DNA from: a virus
DNA length: 64,000 nt
Virus record (IMG/VR): IMGVR_UViG_3300044611_002008
Coordinates: 1 to 64,000 of that record
Strand: one strand, 5' to 3'
A model generated the notes under the pieces. That model searched no databases and was not told where the DNA came from. It saw only the letters and a list, made by a program, of their open reading frames with translations. The first letter of the stretch is position 1. The number at the start of each line of letters is the position of its first letter. The translations under genes and the position numbers were made by a program. Below are positions 17,356 through 28,600 of this stretch, in pieces.

Positions 17356-19956
17356 ATGACCTTAGTCAATACTCTTAGAACACAAGTAGACCTTCCAGTA
17401 TGGGAATGGCTGAGATTTGCTCCTGCTGCTTCTTCTGCCGTTAGTGCCTCGTGTTCAGCGGACAATAGCCTATATCACCCTAATCATGGCAGATACATAT
17501 ACTATCTTATAGGAACGAACAGCTTTTGGAGATATGACACTATTACAGATGCCTATCTACAGCTAGCAAATCCTCCCTATACGCCCACTACTGCCTCAAG
17601 TATGAGATTTGCTGGGGCTGTAGGGTACTATGGTCGTGTTATATCAGCTGGCGCTAATAATATGGTGTCATCGGCACATTATGGAGAAATTTTAAAAGGT
17701 TTTGATGTTCGCATCGTATCGGGCACAGGAGCAGGACAACAAAGAGTAATAACAGCTGTTTCCGATCCAGTAACTATAGACTCAGGTATTGCTACAGGTG
17801 TTTCATCCACAACTTCTTTGTTACAGATTACAGACTCTACCAAAAACTGGACAGCTAATCAATGGGTGGGATATCAGCTACGAATCACTTTTGGTTCTGG
17901 TATCAGTCAAGTGAGAAAAATATTATATAACAGTAATAATACATTAACGTTTGGTGACGTTAATTTATTTGCTACTAATCCATGGGACGCTATGGCTCCA
18001 TTAGGAACGGCTGTTTCTTCAACTGCTGGTTCTCAGACCGTATACTCTATTGAAAGTTCCACTATTACTGTTGATACCAACTGGGCTACACAGCCAGACG
18101 CTACATCTAGATTTATGGTACAGTCTGGTGGCGTGTTTTTATATACATATGCTACAGGCATTTCGGCTTATTATGATATTGCAGCAGATACGTGGTATTA
18201 TAGAAGTACTACGAACTTATCTAGCGGTACACCTACCGATCTCACCATAGAAAGACAAACCGAAAACTCTACAATATGGGAAAAGGGTGTCGCGACTTCA
18301 GGCACCACTACTACTTTAGTAGATAATACAAAACAATGGAAGGTTAATCAATTCGCCGGTTATTATGTTAGGATTTACACCGGTACTGGTGAGAATCAAT
18401 TGCGTCAGATAGTATCCAATACCGTGGATACTCTTACCTGGTCGGGATCTGGTACTTCCCCGGACTCGACCTCTAGATATCTTATAGAAGGACTAGACGC
18501 AGGAACCACGACTAGCGCTACTGCTACAGCGCTTGTTGATTCTACCAAATCGTGGGCGGTAGACAGATGGAAAAACATGTCTGTATATATTACATCTGGA
18601 TCAGGCGCGGGACAACAACGTAGTATTATATCCAATACCAGTACTACACTTACTGTGAGCCCCCCATGGAATACCAATCCAGATTCTACATCTACGTATA
18701 AAATACAAGGAGATTCTGATAAATTGTTCGTTATGTATGGTGGACAAGCTGCTGTGGTAGTTCATAATCTAGAACGAGATTCTATGTCTTATGGTAGAGA
18801 ATATGATAATGGTCTTTGTAGGAGCGGCTCCGCTAGATATGGTAGCGACTATGCCATTCCTATAACGTCAACGACCAGATCGGGAACTACCGCAACGGTC
18901 ACAACGGCAGTGCCTCACAACTTTAGAACTGGACAATCCATATCCCATCTTGGTGCCACAGGAGCAGATGCTGCGCTATATAATATTACAGCTAGCATAA
19001 CCGTTACCTCTACAACAACATATACTTATACAATGAGCGGTACTCCATCAGCTAATGCTGTGTTTAATACGATTTCAACGTCTGTTCTCGTAGATGCTGC
19101 TAAAAATTGGACAACTAATCAGTGGGCTGGTTATATTGTATATATGAACACCAATCAGACAAGTCCTGGAACAAGCACCAATACTGTACAAGCCTTTAGA
19201 ATAGCGTCTAATACAAGCAATACTTTAACTTTTCAAGCGGCTGGTACAGCCCCTGTTAATGGAGTATCTAGATATGTTATATCGACAGCTCCTGCTATCG
19301 GCGCGATAGATAGTGGTTTAGCCACAGGAACACAGAGTACTACTACTATACAGGACACCTCTAAGAATTGGGTAGTCAATATTTTCGCCGGTAGAAGAGT
19401 TAGATTTACCAGTGGTACGGGTATGAATCAAGAAGCCACTATATCATCTAATACAAGTAATACCTTGACCTTTTCAGCGGCTGTAACAACAGCAGCAGTA
19501 ACTGCGAATACTACTTATTCGATATTGGGCATACCAGCAAGAGGTGCGGGTATAGAGCTTAGCTGGAATCAGGGGTCTTCGGATCTTGCCAAAAGAGGCA
19601 GATTTATGTTTGTGGCTAGAGGTGGTGCCGCTTCTGGTTTTGATAGGCTTAACTTAAATACCGATACTTGGGATACTATAGTAGTTAGTCCACAATCAGA
19701 AACATTAACTACTGGTAGTATGTATATCTATGATGGACAAGATAGAATTTATTTTACTAAGGAAGCCACTTTAAGATGTTATTATTTAGATATAAATACT
19801 AATATAGTGCATGGGGCTGGTATCTACCCCTTCGTCGCTGGAACGGCTATCATAGGAAATAGAATGGAAATTTTTGAAACACCCGACCACTTGAAATATT
19901 TGTGGCTCAATAGACATTCTAATACTGAATGCTATAGATGTTTGTTATTTTATTAA
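17356..19956 (+). CDS. Large virion protein with five W-centred repeats
   Basis: 866 residues, ATG with AGGA upstream. Five imperfect repeats share the pattern (V/Q)DSTKNW-x-NQW-xGYxVRI-x-SGTG-xxQxR-xI-xSNT-xxTLT; they lie at about 17824, 18311, 18530, 19085 and 19340, with a partial one near 17700. The spacer after each repeat often has a Trp or Pro-Asp. N- and C-terminal ends differ and hold segments such as NHGRYIYYLIGTNSFWRYD and DTWDTIVVSP, which look like Kelch-type or propeller strands. There is no enzyme motif. It is probably a surface-exposed fibre or appendage component; position within the adhesin island supports this. Family not recognised. Confidence 0.75.
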   Translation: MTLVNTLRTQVDLPVWEWLRFAPAASSAVSASCSADNSLYHPNHGRYIYYLIGTNSFWRYDTITDAYLQLANPPYTPTTASSMRFAGAVGYYGRVISAGANNMVSSAHYGEILKGFDVRIVSGTGAGQQRVITAVSDPVTIDSGIATGVSSTTSLLQITDSTKNWTANQWVGYQLRITFGSGISQVRKILYNSNNTLTFGDVNLFATNPWDAMAPLGTAVSSTAGSQTVYSIESSTITVDTNWATQPDATSRFMVQSGGVFLYTYATGISAYYDIAADTWYYRSTTNLSSGTPTDLTIERQTENSTIWEKGVATSGTTTTLVDNTKQWKVNQFAGYYVRIYTGTGENQLRQIVSNTVDTLTWSGSGTSPDSTSRYLIEGLDAGTTTSATATALVDSTKSWAVDRWKNMSVYITSGSGAGQQRSIISNTSTTLTVSPPWNTNPDSTSTYKIQGDSDKLFVMYGGQAAVVVHNLERDSMSYGREYDNGLCRSGSARYGSDYAIPITSTTRSGTTATVTTAVPHNFRTGQSISHLGATGADAALYNITASITVTSTTTYTYTMSGTPSANAVFNTISTSVLVDAAKNWTTNQWAGYIVYMNTNQTSPGTSTNTVQAFRIASNTSNTLTFQAAGTAPVNGVSRYVISTAPAIGAIDSGLATGTQSTTTIQDTSKNWVVNIFAGRRVRFTSGTGMNQEATISSNTSNTLTFSAAVTTAAVTANTTYSILGIPARGAGIELSWNQGSSDLAKRGRFMFVARGGAASGFDRLNLNTDTWDTIVVSPQSETLTTGSMYIYDGQDRIYFTKEATLRCYYLDINTNIVHGAGIYPFVAGTAIIGNRMEIFETPDHLKYLWLNRHSNTECYRCLLFY

Positions 19957-19973
19957 ACATATAGGGAACTACT

Positions 19974-20285
19974 ATGAGTATAGCTTATAAAAATGCGCTA
20001 CTGGGTAGATCCATAAATGTTTCTGGCTCTAGAGACACTATTTTAGTAGACAGTAATCATGATGTGTCAGTAGTAAGCGGTGTTATTAGTGGACCAGACG
20101 CAGCCTTTAATAATATATCTGTTAATAATTTAACTATTAACAGTAGTGGTGTCGCATTATCCGGTCATCAACATACTATACAAGATATACAAAATTTACA
20201 AAATACCATAACATCACTATCAGGAATAGCACCAACCAATTCACAAAGCACAAACAATTTATTTTTATGGTCAAATTATAGATAA
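19974..20285 (+). CDS. Short fibre-base protein
   Basis: 103 residues, AGGGA site upstream. It shares its N-terminus with the collagen-like gene at 31692: AYKNALLGRSINVSGSRDTI here against SRKNANLGQSINASGISDTI there, and both have a HxHxIxDIxNLQ motif (GHQHTIQDIQNLQNT here). It therefore looks like the attachment part of a fibre standing alone, perhaps the remainder of a longer gene or a chain that pairs with the following proteins. No further domain. The gap to the next gene is 12 bases. Confidence 0.7.
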   Translation: MSIAYKNALLGRSINVSGSRDTILVDSNHDVSVVSGVISGPDAAFNNISVNNLTINSSGVALSGHQHTIQDIQNLQNTITSLSGIAPTNSQSTNNLFLWSNYR

Positions 20286-20297
20286 GGATCAATAACA

Positions 20298-20678
20298 ATG
20301 GCAGCAACACCACAGTTTGCATCATCACCAAGACTAGGAATAGCAACAATATCTACTGCAAACACCAATCTTAATGGATCAGGAACTCTAGTTAATGTTG
20401 TTGTAGCTGGTGCTTCTGGCACCAAAATTAATGAGATTACTATACAGGCGGCCGGTACTGTTACTTCTGGTATGGTTAGATTATTCATTTTTGACGGAAC
20501 TACCAATTATCTATTTGATGAGTTTCCTATATCCTCCACTATTCCTTCGTCTAGTGCCACAGCTTATAGAACATATAAAAGTTATGATAATTTTGTATTA
20601 CCTTCTGGCAATACTCTTAGAGCATCTACAGCAAATGCAGAAACCTTCAACGTTATGGCTTGGGGTGGGGATCTATGA
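20298..20678 (+). CDS. Small beta-rich virion protein
   Basis: 126 residues, AAGGAT upstream. Ala/Ser/Thr-rich and apparently all beta (TLVNVVVAGASGTKINEI, SGMVRLFIFDGTTNYL, DNFVLPSGNTLRAS). It resembles in layout the 123-residue product at 35093, suggesting the same small fold used twice: an N-terminal Thr-rich strand, a central segment about time-invariant beta strands and an end with LPSGNTLRAST here and EEDRRLTVQASAG there. Its stop overlaps the start of the next gene (ATGA). Probably a small capsid or fibre-bound protein; function unknown. Confidence 0.68.
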   Translation: MAATPQFASSPRLGIATISTANTNLNGSGTLVNVVVAGASGTKINEITIQAAGTVTSGMVRLFIFDGTTNYLFDEFPISSTIPSSSATAYRTYKSYDNFVLPSGNTLRASTANAETFNVMAWGGDL

Positions 20679-21970
20679 ACAATGGCATATTTAGCGCATA
20701 TAATACAAGATATGATTCTTCAGTATATCCTGTTATTAATTTAACTGTAGATACCGACAACCTTTCTCTGCCCAAAAATTATGATATAATCAGACTTACT
20801 AGTTCGTCTGTAATAACCATAACAGGATTAGTAGGTATCAAGGACAAGATTTTTACCATGTTTAACGTTGGATCTTATGATATTAGAATAGCTAATCTAT
20901 CTTCTTTTAGTATTTCTACGAATAAAATCTTAGTTTCTAATAATAATGATGTTATTCTATCTCCTAACGAATCTATTACTTTGTTTTATGATGATTCTAA
21001 TAAGCTTTGGAGAACAGCAGGGGTTATTAAAGCCTATAATCCAACAGATTTTACTTTTGCTAATGTTTATGATTTTACTGTTACAAGCGCTCCAAGTACC
21101 GCAACAGGATCATCTGGATCGTGGACATGGACCCTACCATCTTCCGCTAAGTTTATAGAGATTATAACTATTGGAGCGGGTGGAGGAGGCGGTAGTGGAA
21201 GAAGAGGTGCTGCTGGATCTACTAGGGGTGGTGGAGGCGGAGGAGGATCTGGTGGTATTAGTATACATAGAGTATCCACATCATTATTCTCTTCCTTAAC
21301 TACAACAATAACAGTTGCTGCTGGCGGCGCTGGAGGGGCTGCTGTAACAGCAAATGATACGAATGGAAATAGTGGAGCTAATCCTACTACATTTACTACT
21401 GTGTTTTTTCCTAGTAACTATAATTTTAGTACTGGTCCTGGAGATGGTGGTGGTGGAGGGTCTACTTCTGGAGGTGTCGGTGGTATCGCTGCTAATTCCG
21501 GAAACGGAAGACCTTCGACATATCAAGGTTCTACTGGAGGTACTGGGGGAACAGGAAATGCTGGAGGTAATGGCCAATCTGTAGCCGGTTCTGCTAATAA
21601 TTCTAGCGGATGGTGCAAAAGTGGTGGCGGTGGCGGTGGTATAAGTTCGTCAAATATTCATTATGCTGGTGGTACTGGGACTTTTCCTGGTGGCGATCTG
21701 TTCGGATATACGTCAACTGGAAGTTATAATCCCGCTGGAGGAGTTGCTGGAGGAGGCAATGGAGAAAGTGCTCCTGCTGTAGTATATCTGAACAGAATAG
21801 GTAGTGGAGGCGGCGGTGGAGGAGCTAATAATGCTGGCGCAGGTGGTGTTGGTGGTACTGCTAGTGTAGGAGGTGGTGGTGGCGGAGGAGGTGCTTCTGT
21901 TAATGGATTTAATAGTGGAGCTGGAGGGAATGGCGGAGATGGTTTTGTAAGAATTACAGTATGGAGCTAA
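20675..21970 (+). CDS. Fibre protein with glycine-rich tip
   Basis: 431 residues from ATG 20675, which overlaps the previous stop; a TTG 15 bases earlier is less likely, and the G-rich stretch before the ATG can act as ribosome binding site. The first ~150 residues are a beta-rich domain with Ile/Leu/Asn-rich strands. From residue ~155, after SWTWTLPSSAKFIEIITIG, the protein is extremely Gly-rich with many runs of four to eight Gly. This boundary and composition are those of the glycine-rich C-terminal domain of phage adhesins, in which polyglycine II helices form the receptor-binding tip. Small variations in such loops commonly change host range. Confidence 0.78.
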   Translation: MNNGIFSAYNTRYDSSVYPVINLTVDTDNLSLPKNYDIIRLTSSSVITITGLVGIKDKIFTMFNVGSYDIRIANLSSFSISTNKILVSNNNDVILSPNESITLFYDDSNKLWRTAGVIKAYNPTDFTFANVYDFTVTSAPSTATGSSGSWTWTLPSSAKFIEIITIGAGGGGGSGRRGAAGSTRGGGGGGGSGGISIHRVSTSLFSSLTTTITVAAGGAGGAAVTANDTNGNSGANPTTFTTVFFPSNYNFSTGPGDGGGGGSTSGGVGGIAANSGNGRPSTYQGSTGGTGGTGNAGGNGQSVAGSANNSSGWCKSGGGGGGISSSNIHYAGGTGTFPGGDLFGYTSTGSYNPAGGVAGGGNGESAPAVVYLNRIGSGGGGGGANNAGAGGVGGTASVGGGGGGGGASVNGFNSGAGGNGGDGFVRITVWS

Positions 21971-21974
21971 TATA

Positions 21975-22667
21975 ATGAATGAATTTGATAACAATCCAGA
22001 AATCGATAACACTAATACTCCACCTGAGCCTACTGTTGAGACAGTTGTTGAAATTGTTCCAGATCCTACAAATAGTCCAGAGGTAGTATTAGATCCAGAA
22101 ATCACAACACCACCCGTTCCGGACGTATCACCAGAGGTGACTCCAGAATTAACCCCAGAGACTACACCGGAAGCAACACCAGAACCCGTAGTAGAAAGCC
22201 CCGTAGAAACTCCCGCTATTCCGACTACAACACCAGCTATAGTGCCACAGATAACTGAATTAACACAGTCTTGGGCTTTGGTAAGAGATTCGGATGGATT
22301 AGTTGAAACATTTCTGAGACTTGATTTACCACTTGGCTGGAAAGCTCCAGAAGGCTTTAGTTTAATTCCTGATGATCAATTGCCAGCGGGATGGAGCAAA
22401 ATACTTCAAGAAATACCAGTTCCACAAACCATTACAGCAACACAAATCCGACTATGGTTGGTCAACAATGGCTTCTCAATGAATCAAATATATGATATTA
22501 TTTCTCAGATTCCAGACCCATTATTAAAAGCACAAATAGAAGTTCAGTGGGAATATGCTCCTTATGTAGAGCGTGATCATCCTATGATAAATACCTTGGG
22601 TGCCTCGTTAGGACTGAGTAGTGAACAAATAGACCAAGCATTTAGAGAAGCTTCAGTATTGCTCTAA
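21975..22667 (+). CDS. Probable fibre assembly/chaperone-like protein with Pro/Glu/Thr-rich N-terminus
   Basis: 230 residues. Residues ~1-85 are disordered, built of PEVTPELTPETTPEATPEP-like repeats. Residues ~95-150 hold WALVRDSDGLVETFLRLD and LPLGWKAPEGFSLIPDD. The last ~80 residues (ATQIRLWLVNNGF, IPDPLLKAQIEVQWEYA, ERDHPMINTLGASLGLSS, IDQAFREAS) follow a helical domain that often accompanies phage tail fibre genes and is regarded as a fibre assembly or cap protein. It lies directly before the 2969-residue adhesin, with an 17-base gap, and could help fold that protein. The role is inferred from pattern and position. Confidence 0.65.
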   Translation: MNEFDNNPEIDNTNTPPEPTVETVVEIVPDPTNSPEVVLDPEITTPPVPDVSPEVTPELTPETTPEATPEPVVESPVETPAIPTTTPAIVPQITELTQSWALVRDSDGLVETFLRLDLPLGWKAPEGFSLIPDDQLPAGWSKILQEIPVPQTITATQIRLWLVNNGFSMNQIYDIISQIPDPLLKAQIEVQWEYAPYVERDHPMINTLGASLGLSSEQIDQAFREASVLL

Positions 22668-22684
22668 ATCTATAAGGATAACTT

Positions 22685-25600
22685 ATGGGAAATTTAATTC
22701 CATCAAATAATAATGATGATAATTTAGACTTTAATCCAACCAAACTTCCTGGATGCAAGGTTTGGATAGATGCTACTGATGAATCTACACTATTTACCAC
22801 CGATTATCAAGGATCTGTAACTGTTCCTGATAATTTTACACCCACCAGTGTTGGCGGTTGCTCTACTTGGTATGATAGCTCTGATGCCTCTACATTATAT
22901 AATACTAGTGCTGGGCCAGTTACTGCGGTTTCTAGTCCAACAGAAGTTAGTGGGTGTGCTTTGTGGCTGGATGCTGCTGATAATACATCAATATATAAAA
23001 CTAATGTAGGACCACTATCTCCTGTATCTGCGCCTACAGACATTGGCGGTTGTCAATTCTGGCTTGATGCTTCAGATCCGGCTTCTATGTTTGAAGATAC
23101 AGCGGGACTCACTCCTTCTTCGGTGGGCAATACGGTTGGACTATGGAGAGATAAGAGCGGTAATGCCAGACATGTTCAGCAGGCAACCGGGTCTAAAAAA
23201 CCAATTCGGTCAACATCTGTCTTCTCTTCTGGAGCGGTGCATTTTGATGGCATAGATGATATCCTTTCTAATCAGACCGCTTCAGAATGGGGATGGGCTA
23301 CAGGAGGTAGTATGACATGGATCTTCGTTGGTCAACGAGGCGACACCCCGTCCGTATCATCAGATTATCGTTACTGGTTTGGAAACGGAGAGCCATTATA
23401 TCAATCAAACATCAATAGCTTCGGGATATTTGTAGAAGATCAAAATCCTCATAATGGTCGTTTACAATTTGTCATAAGCCAAGGTGGCGCCCACAATAAA
23501 CAGAACGTAACTTTTGATACAAATAGCTCCCCTGACGCAACAATATGGCTGCATACTCTGGCCTATGAAGCTTCTACTCCATCTGTATTCATGAGAGGAC
23601 AGGGCTCTGATCGCACAATTACAACGGTCAATACTAATGTCGCTACTAGCGGAGTGTCCCCGAATTTTGGTCTTTCGGTAGGAGCAGATTCTCACAACTC
23701 ATACGCTGGCTCTAGGTTCGGAGATATTAGGCTGGCCGAGGTCTGTGCTTTTAATCGCAGGTTGACGAATGATGAAATATATAGAGTTGAAAAATATCTA
23801 GCCGATAAGTGGAATATTTCTGATGTTAATGGTACCGTTACGAATAGCGGAGATACAATTGGAGCCTGGAGAGATAAAAGTGGCAACGGCTTCCATGCGA
23901 CTCAACTTAATAATAATCAAAGGCCTTCTAGAAATATTAATCCACAAAATAATTTACAGGGATTACAATTTTCTAATGCTAATTCAACATTATTAACTAC
24001 TCAAATATCGGGCTCTCTTACTAGTAGTACGCAAGACTATACTGTGTTTTTAGTATGTCAAAGAACAGCAGTTCATGATGGAGAAGTAATTTTAGGTAGG
24101 CGAACCCCGGGCTGTTACGCAAGCGCTTTGTACTACAATAATCCTGGAGCAAATTCAACAAATATTCAGTTTTATAACTCTGGACCAGAAATAGCTTTTC
24201 CAACAGAAGTCGGCATACCCACCTCCGTACAAATGATATGTTTATCTAGATCTGGATCTACTAATTATAGTGGATGGCAAGCAGGACTATCTTCTTTTAT
24301 CGATTCTTCTATGGGATCTGGCCCTGCATCGTCTCTGCTTTCTAATATTGGGGCATCGTGCAATGGGTCATCCGGAATGACCGGGTATATTTATGAAATT
24401 TTAGCATATAATCGTAATTTAACCAGAGAAGAAAGAGCTTCTGTCGAAAAGTACTTAGCTAATAAGTGGAATACAACAGACAACCACGTTGCAACAACCG
24501 CTAATAGCAAGGTAGGATATTGGGCAGATAAAACAGGAAATAATCGCCATGCTAGACAAGATGTTTCTAGCTATAGGCCATCATATTCAGGATCTATCAA
24601 CGACCTTCCTGCTATAACATTTGATGGGGCGGATGATCATTTTTTAATAGGGAATTTATCTGCTGTGTTTCCTACTTTTGGCGAAGTCTTTATTGTTTTT
24701 GAACCTGATAATACAGTATCGTATTCTCTTTATCAGACTAAAGTTAACTATGCGTATTTTACATATGACGGATCTAGTAATTTTGGATATTTTACTAATA
24801 ATAAATCAGCAACCTTCACTTGGGATAGGCCCAGGACTGGAACTAATATTACTTCTGTTCGGTCAGCATCTGGAACTTTATTTGTTAGATTGAATGGTAA
24901 TCACATATATTCGCAATCAGGTCTTGGTCACGACGGAGGAAACAATCACGCTATTGGTTTTACTTACTCGGGCGGAGGTGGAGTTTCGGGAGTCGTCATG
25001 AAAGGTAAAATAGTAGAAGTTATTACCTTTAATACTGATATAGGAACTGAAAATAGAGCACGGGTAGAACAATACTTGTCTAAAAAATGGGGTATGCAGA
25101 CTACATTGCATGACAAAAGCAGTCAGCCCGGAGAAAAAATAGGTTATTGGAAGAATAAAACAGATTTAAATTTTGCTCTTTCTCAGTATAGAATAGAAAA
25201 ACAAGGAGAAATTGGTTTTATTAATGGTAAAAGAGCCGTGTCTTTTGAAAATAATTCTGGCTTTTTACTTGCTTATCTAGCTAATACTGTACCGGGAGAG
25301 GAACTAAGTTTTTTTTGGGTTTGTAATATTACAAAGCCTGGTGTTAATAATCAAGTAGTTTTTAGATTTGGTAATTATAGTGGATATACTCAAATAGCAA
25401 AATTTGATGATCGTATAGAATATGGCGGAACTAATGGAATAACCATTAATAATCCTCCACAAACGAAGAACTTACCAATTATAGAATCTGTTATTAAAAG
25501 TAATGGAACAATATGGAATTCTACTAACGTTTATCGTAATGGTATTTTATTACCAAAGAACAACCTCGGAGTAGATGGTAACCTATCTACTGGATCTAAT

Positions 25601-28600
25601 GATGTATTGATTATAGCCGGTTATAGTTCGGATGCTAATTTTCTTGGTACCGGCGGTATGATCATAGGAGAGTTTATTTGTTACAATAGGGCTGTGAGCG
25701 ATCAAGAGCGCAAATTAGTTGAAAAATATCTGCACGATAAATGGAATATCAACAAATTAACTACATCTATATCTAAACCAACAGACATATCAAGATGCTC
25801 TATGTGGCTTGATGCGAATGACCCTAAAACACTATTTGTTGATACGGCGGCAAGTACTAATGTTTCAGCGGACGGACAAACTATTGCATACTGGGCTGAT
25901 AAAGTTTCTGGACAAGACGTTATTCAGGCTACGGTTTCTGCTCGCCCGACATATCGCACGAATATGCAAAATGGCAGACCTATGCTTTATTTTGATGGCG
26001 GAGACGATCTTTTATCTCAGGTAAATAGACCATATGCGGCTCCTTGCACACTATTTGTGGTGTGCAGAATAGATTCTCACTCCGGAGATGTTTCTGGTAT
26101 TGTGACACACGGAGATAGTACTGGAGGACTTAATGGTCCAGGATTTTGTTATATAGGATCAACGGCGGCAGGAGCTTGCTTGGTGTTTTTGGATGGTGCT
26201 GGCGCTGGTACAACCTCTTCTAGTAACACAAACTCTAGTATGCTGGGTTTGCCCAGGGTTATTACGGGAGTTTATAATCAAAGCAATACCTCCAATTCTC
26301 TAATATATGTGAATGGAAATCTAGAAGAAAACTTTACGGGTACCGGAGTTACATTAAACGCCGCAGCAAACAGAGTTCAAATAGGTGCAAGAACAGGAGG
26401 AGGGCAAACAGCCAGAAGAATGATCGGGTATGTTGCCGAATGTATCAGATATGATCGTGTATTAACAGATAATGAAAGAGCCATGGTTGAGAACTATCTC
26501 TCTGAAAAATGGGGATTAGGATCATACTCTTCACCAAATAGTATTGGATCGTCTATTGTTCGACACAACATTAAAGTCTCCAATAAAGATGCTCAAAATT
26601 GGGTAGATAGAGTTTTTCAAAACGGAGGAAGCGTTAGTGAACGAACAGCGGATCGGGTCAACTCTTTATGCAATAGAATAGACGCTGCTGGAATTAGAAA
26701 GAAATTTTATAGAGTTAACTTATTTTGTGGTAATGACCTAGCTGCTTGCTTAACGCCGTTATATTTGGGTCCTGATAATAATACATTTTATGGAAGTAGA
26801 ACGGATACAAATAACGGTTTTGTAGGACCTAATTATGATGAAAAAAATGGGCTGATTTCAACAGCACAGGGAAACCATTTATTGACAGGAGTATCTTTTG
26901 ATGCTATAGGAGCGTCAGATTTTGGTCATATGGCTTTTTATCAGACTCAATACAATATCGATACTAATGAATATGCTGGTGGTAACAGAGTAGTTATGGG
27001 CGGTGGATCAATTAGTATTGCTTTTTTTGATACCACAGACGGACACTATTTAGGTTCTAACTATGGGCCGTTTGTGCCGACAAGAAGCTCTTATTTCGGG
27101 GGTTTATTTGTATCAAATAGAAGCAGTGCTACCAATTTTAAATCGTATGAACAAGGTAGCACCGTTTCCCAAAACTCTCTTAATATGTTGTATCAAACAC
27201 CCCAAACATCACAGATCGGCATATTTACTAATGGATCAGTAGGAGCTTCTGGTTTCACATATATTTCCGGATATCTTAAAGGGTATAGTTTTGGCCATAG
27301 CATGTCTGATGCGGAAGTATCAACATATAGTAGTATTATGGAAGATTTCCAAACGTCTCTTGGAAGAGGACTCCCAATTCGACCATCGGCACAATTCGCC
27401 TCCGTTACAAATAGCGAAGCTAAATCTTGGATAGATGCTGTTTATACTAATAATGGCACTGTAAGTATCAGTACGGCTTTGGCTGTTAATAATTTTTGTA
27501 ATAGTATAGATGCTGCTGGATTACGAAATAAGTTTTATAGACTTAATTTATTCTGTGGAAATACTATTAATAGTTGCTTAGTGCCTTTATATAGAGCACC
27601 AGCTCGCCTAGGTCCTAGATATGGCAATCAAAATGACATTAATATACCTATATCATACGGATACTATGTTAATTCTGACGATTTTAACTATATAGAAAAT
27701 CAAGGATTGTTAGGAAATACTCAAGAAATTGCTGGAAATAGCAATATTTCTAGAAGATATTTAGACACTGGTCTTATTACAGGATCTATTAGTCAGTTAA
27801 ATAACGACATGCACTATGCTATTTATAGCAAAGATCTAACTAGTGGTGGATATGCTATGGGAGCATATGATGGTGCTAGTACAGGATTTTCATTACAAAT
27901 AGGTTTGGCCGGGTATAATGTTGGAGCTTTTGCTAATGCTCGGTTAAATCAAACTAATACCTCAACCACAGCTATATATCCAACAAGAAAAGGACTTTAT
28001 GTTGGTAATTATTCTAATTACATACTTAATCTTTATGAGGGTAGAGCTAATGTGGTGGGACAGCGAGATCTAACGTTTGCAAATGCTTTGAATCCCACCA
28101 CAGTTAGTACTGTTTCAATTTTTGCTGAAAATAGAGTAGGAAACGGCATTGCTCTATTTAATTATTTGGATAGATTACAAGGCTATTCTATAGGAACATC
28201 ATTAACATCTGCTGATGTACAGAATTACTACGATATAATGCAAACTTTCCAAGCGGCATTATCACGAGCACAACAAACAACACTAAGTTCAACTTTTGAT
28301 AGTATCACTAATGCTGATGCTAGAGATTGGCTTACTAGAGTATATGAAAACGGTGGAACTGTCAGCCTGTCAACCGCAACTGCTGTACAAAATTTTTGTA
28401 ACACTATAGATTCTGCCGGATTAAGAAGCAGGTTCTTTAGACTCAATTTATTCTGTGGAGACAACTTAAATGCTGCTACTGTACCTCTTTATAGAGGACA
28501 GGGTGTTAGCAGTACACAGCATGGATTTCTAATTGATATAAATACTAACTTTACTAGTTCCGACTATAATCAGAGCGGTAGTTTTGCTGGTATTAAGGGC

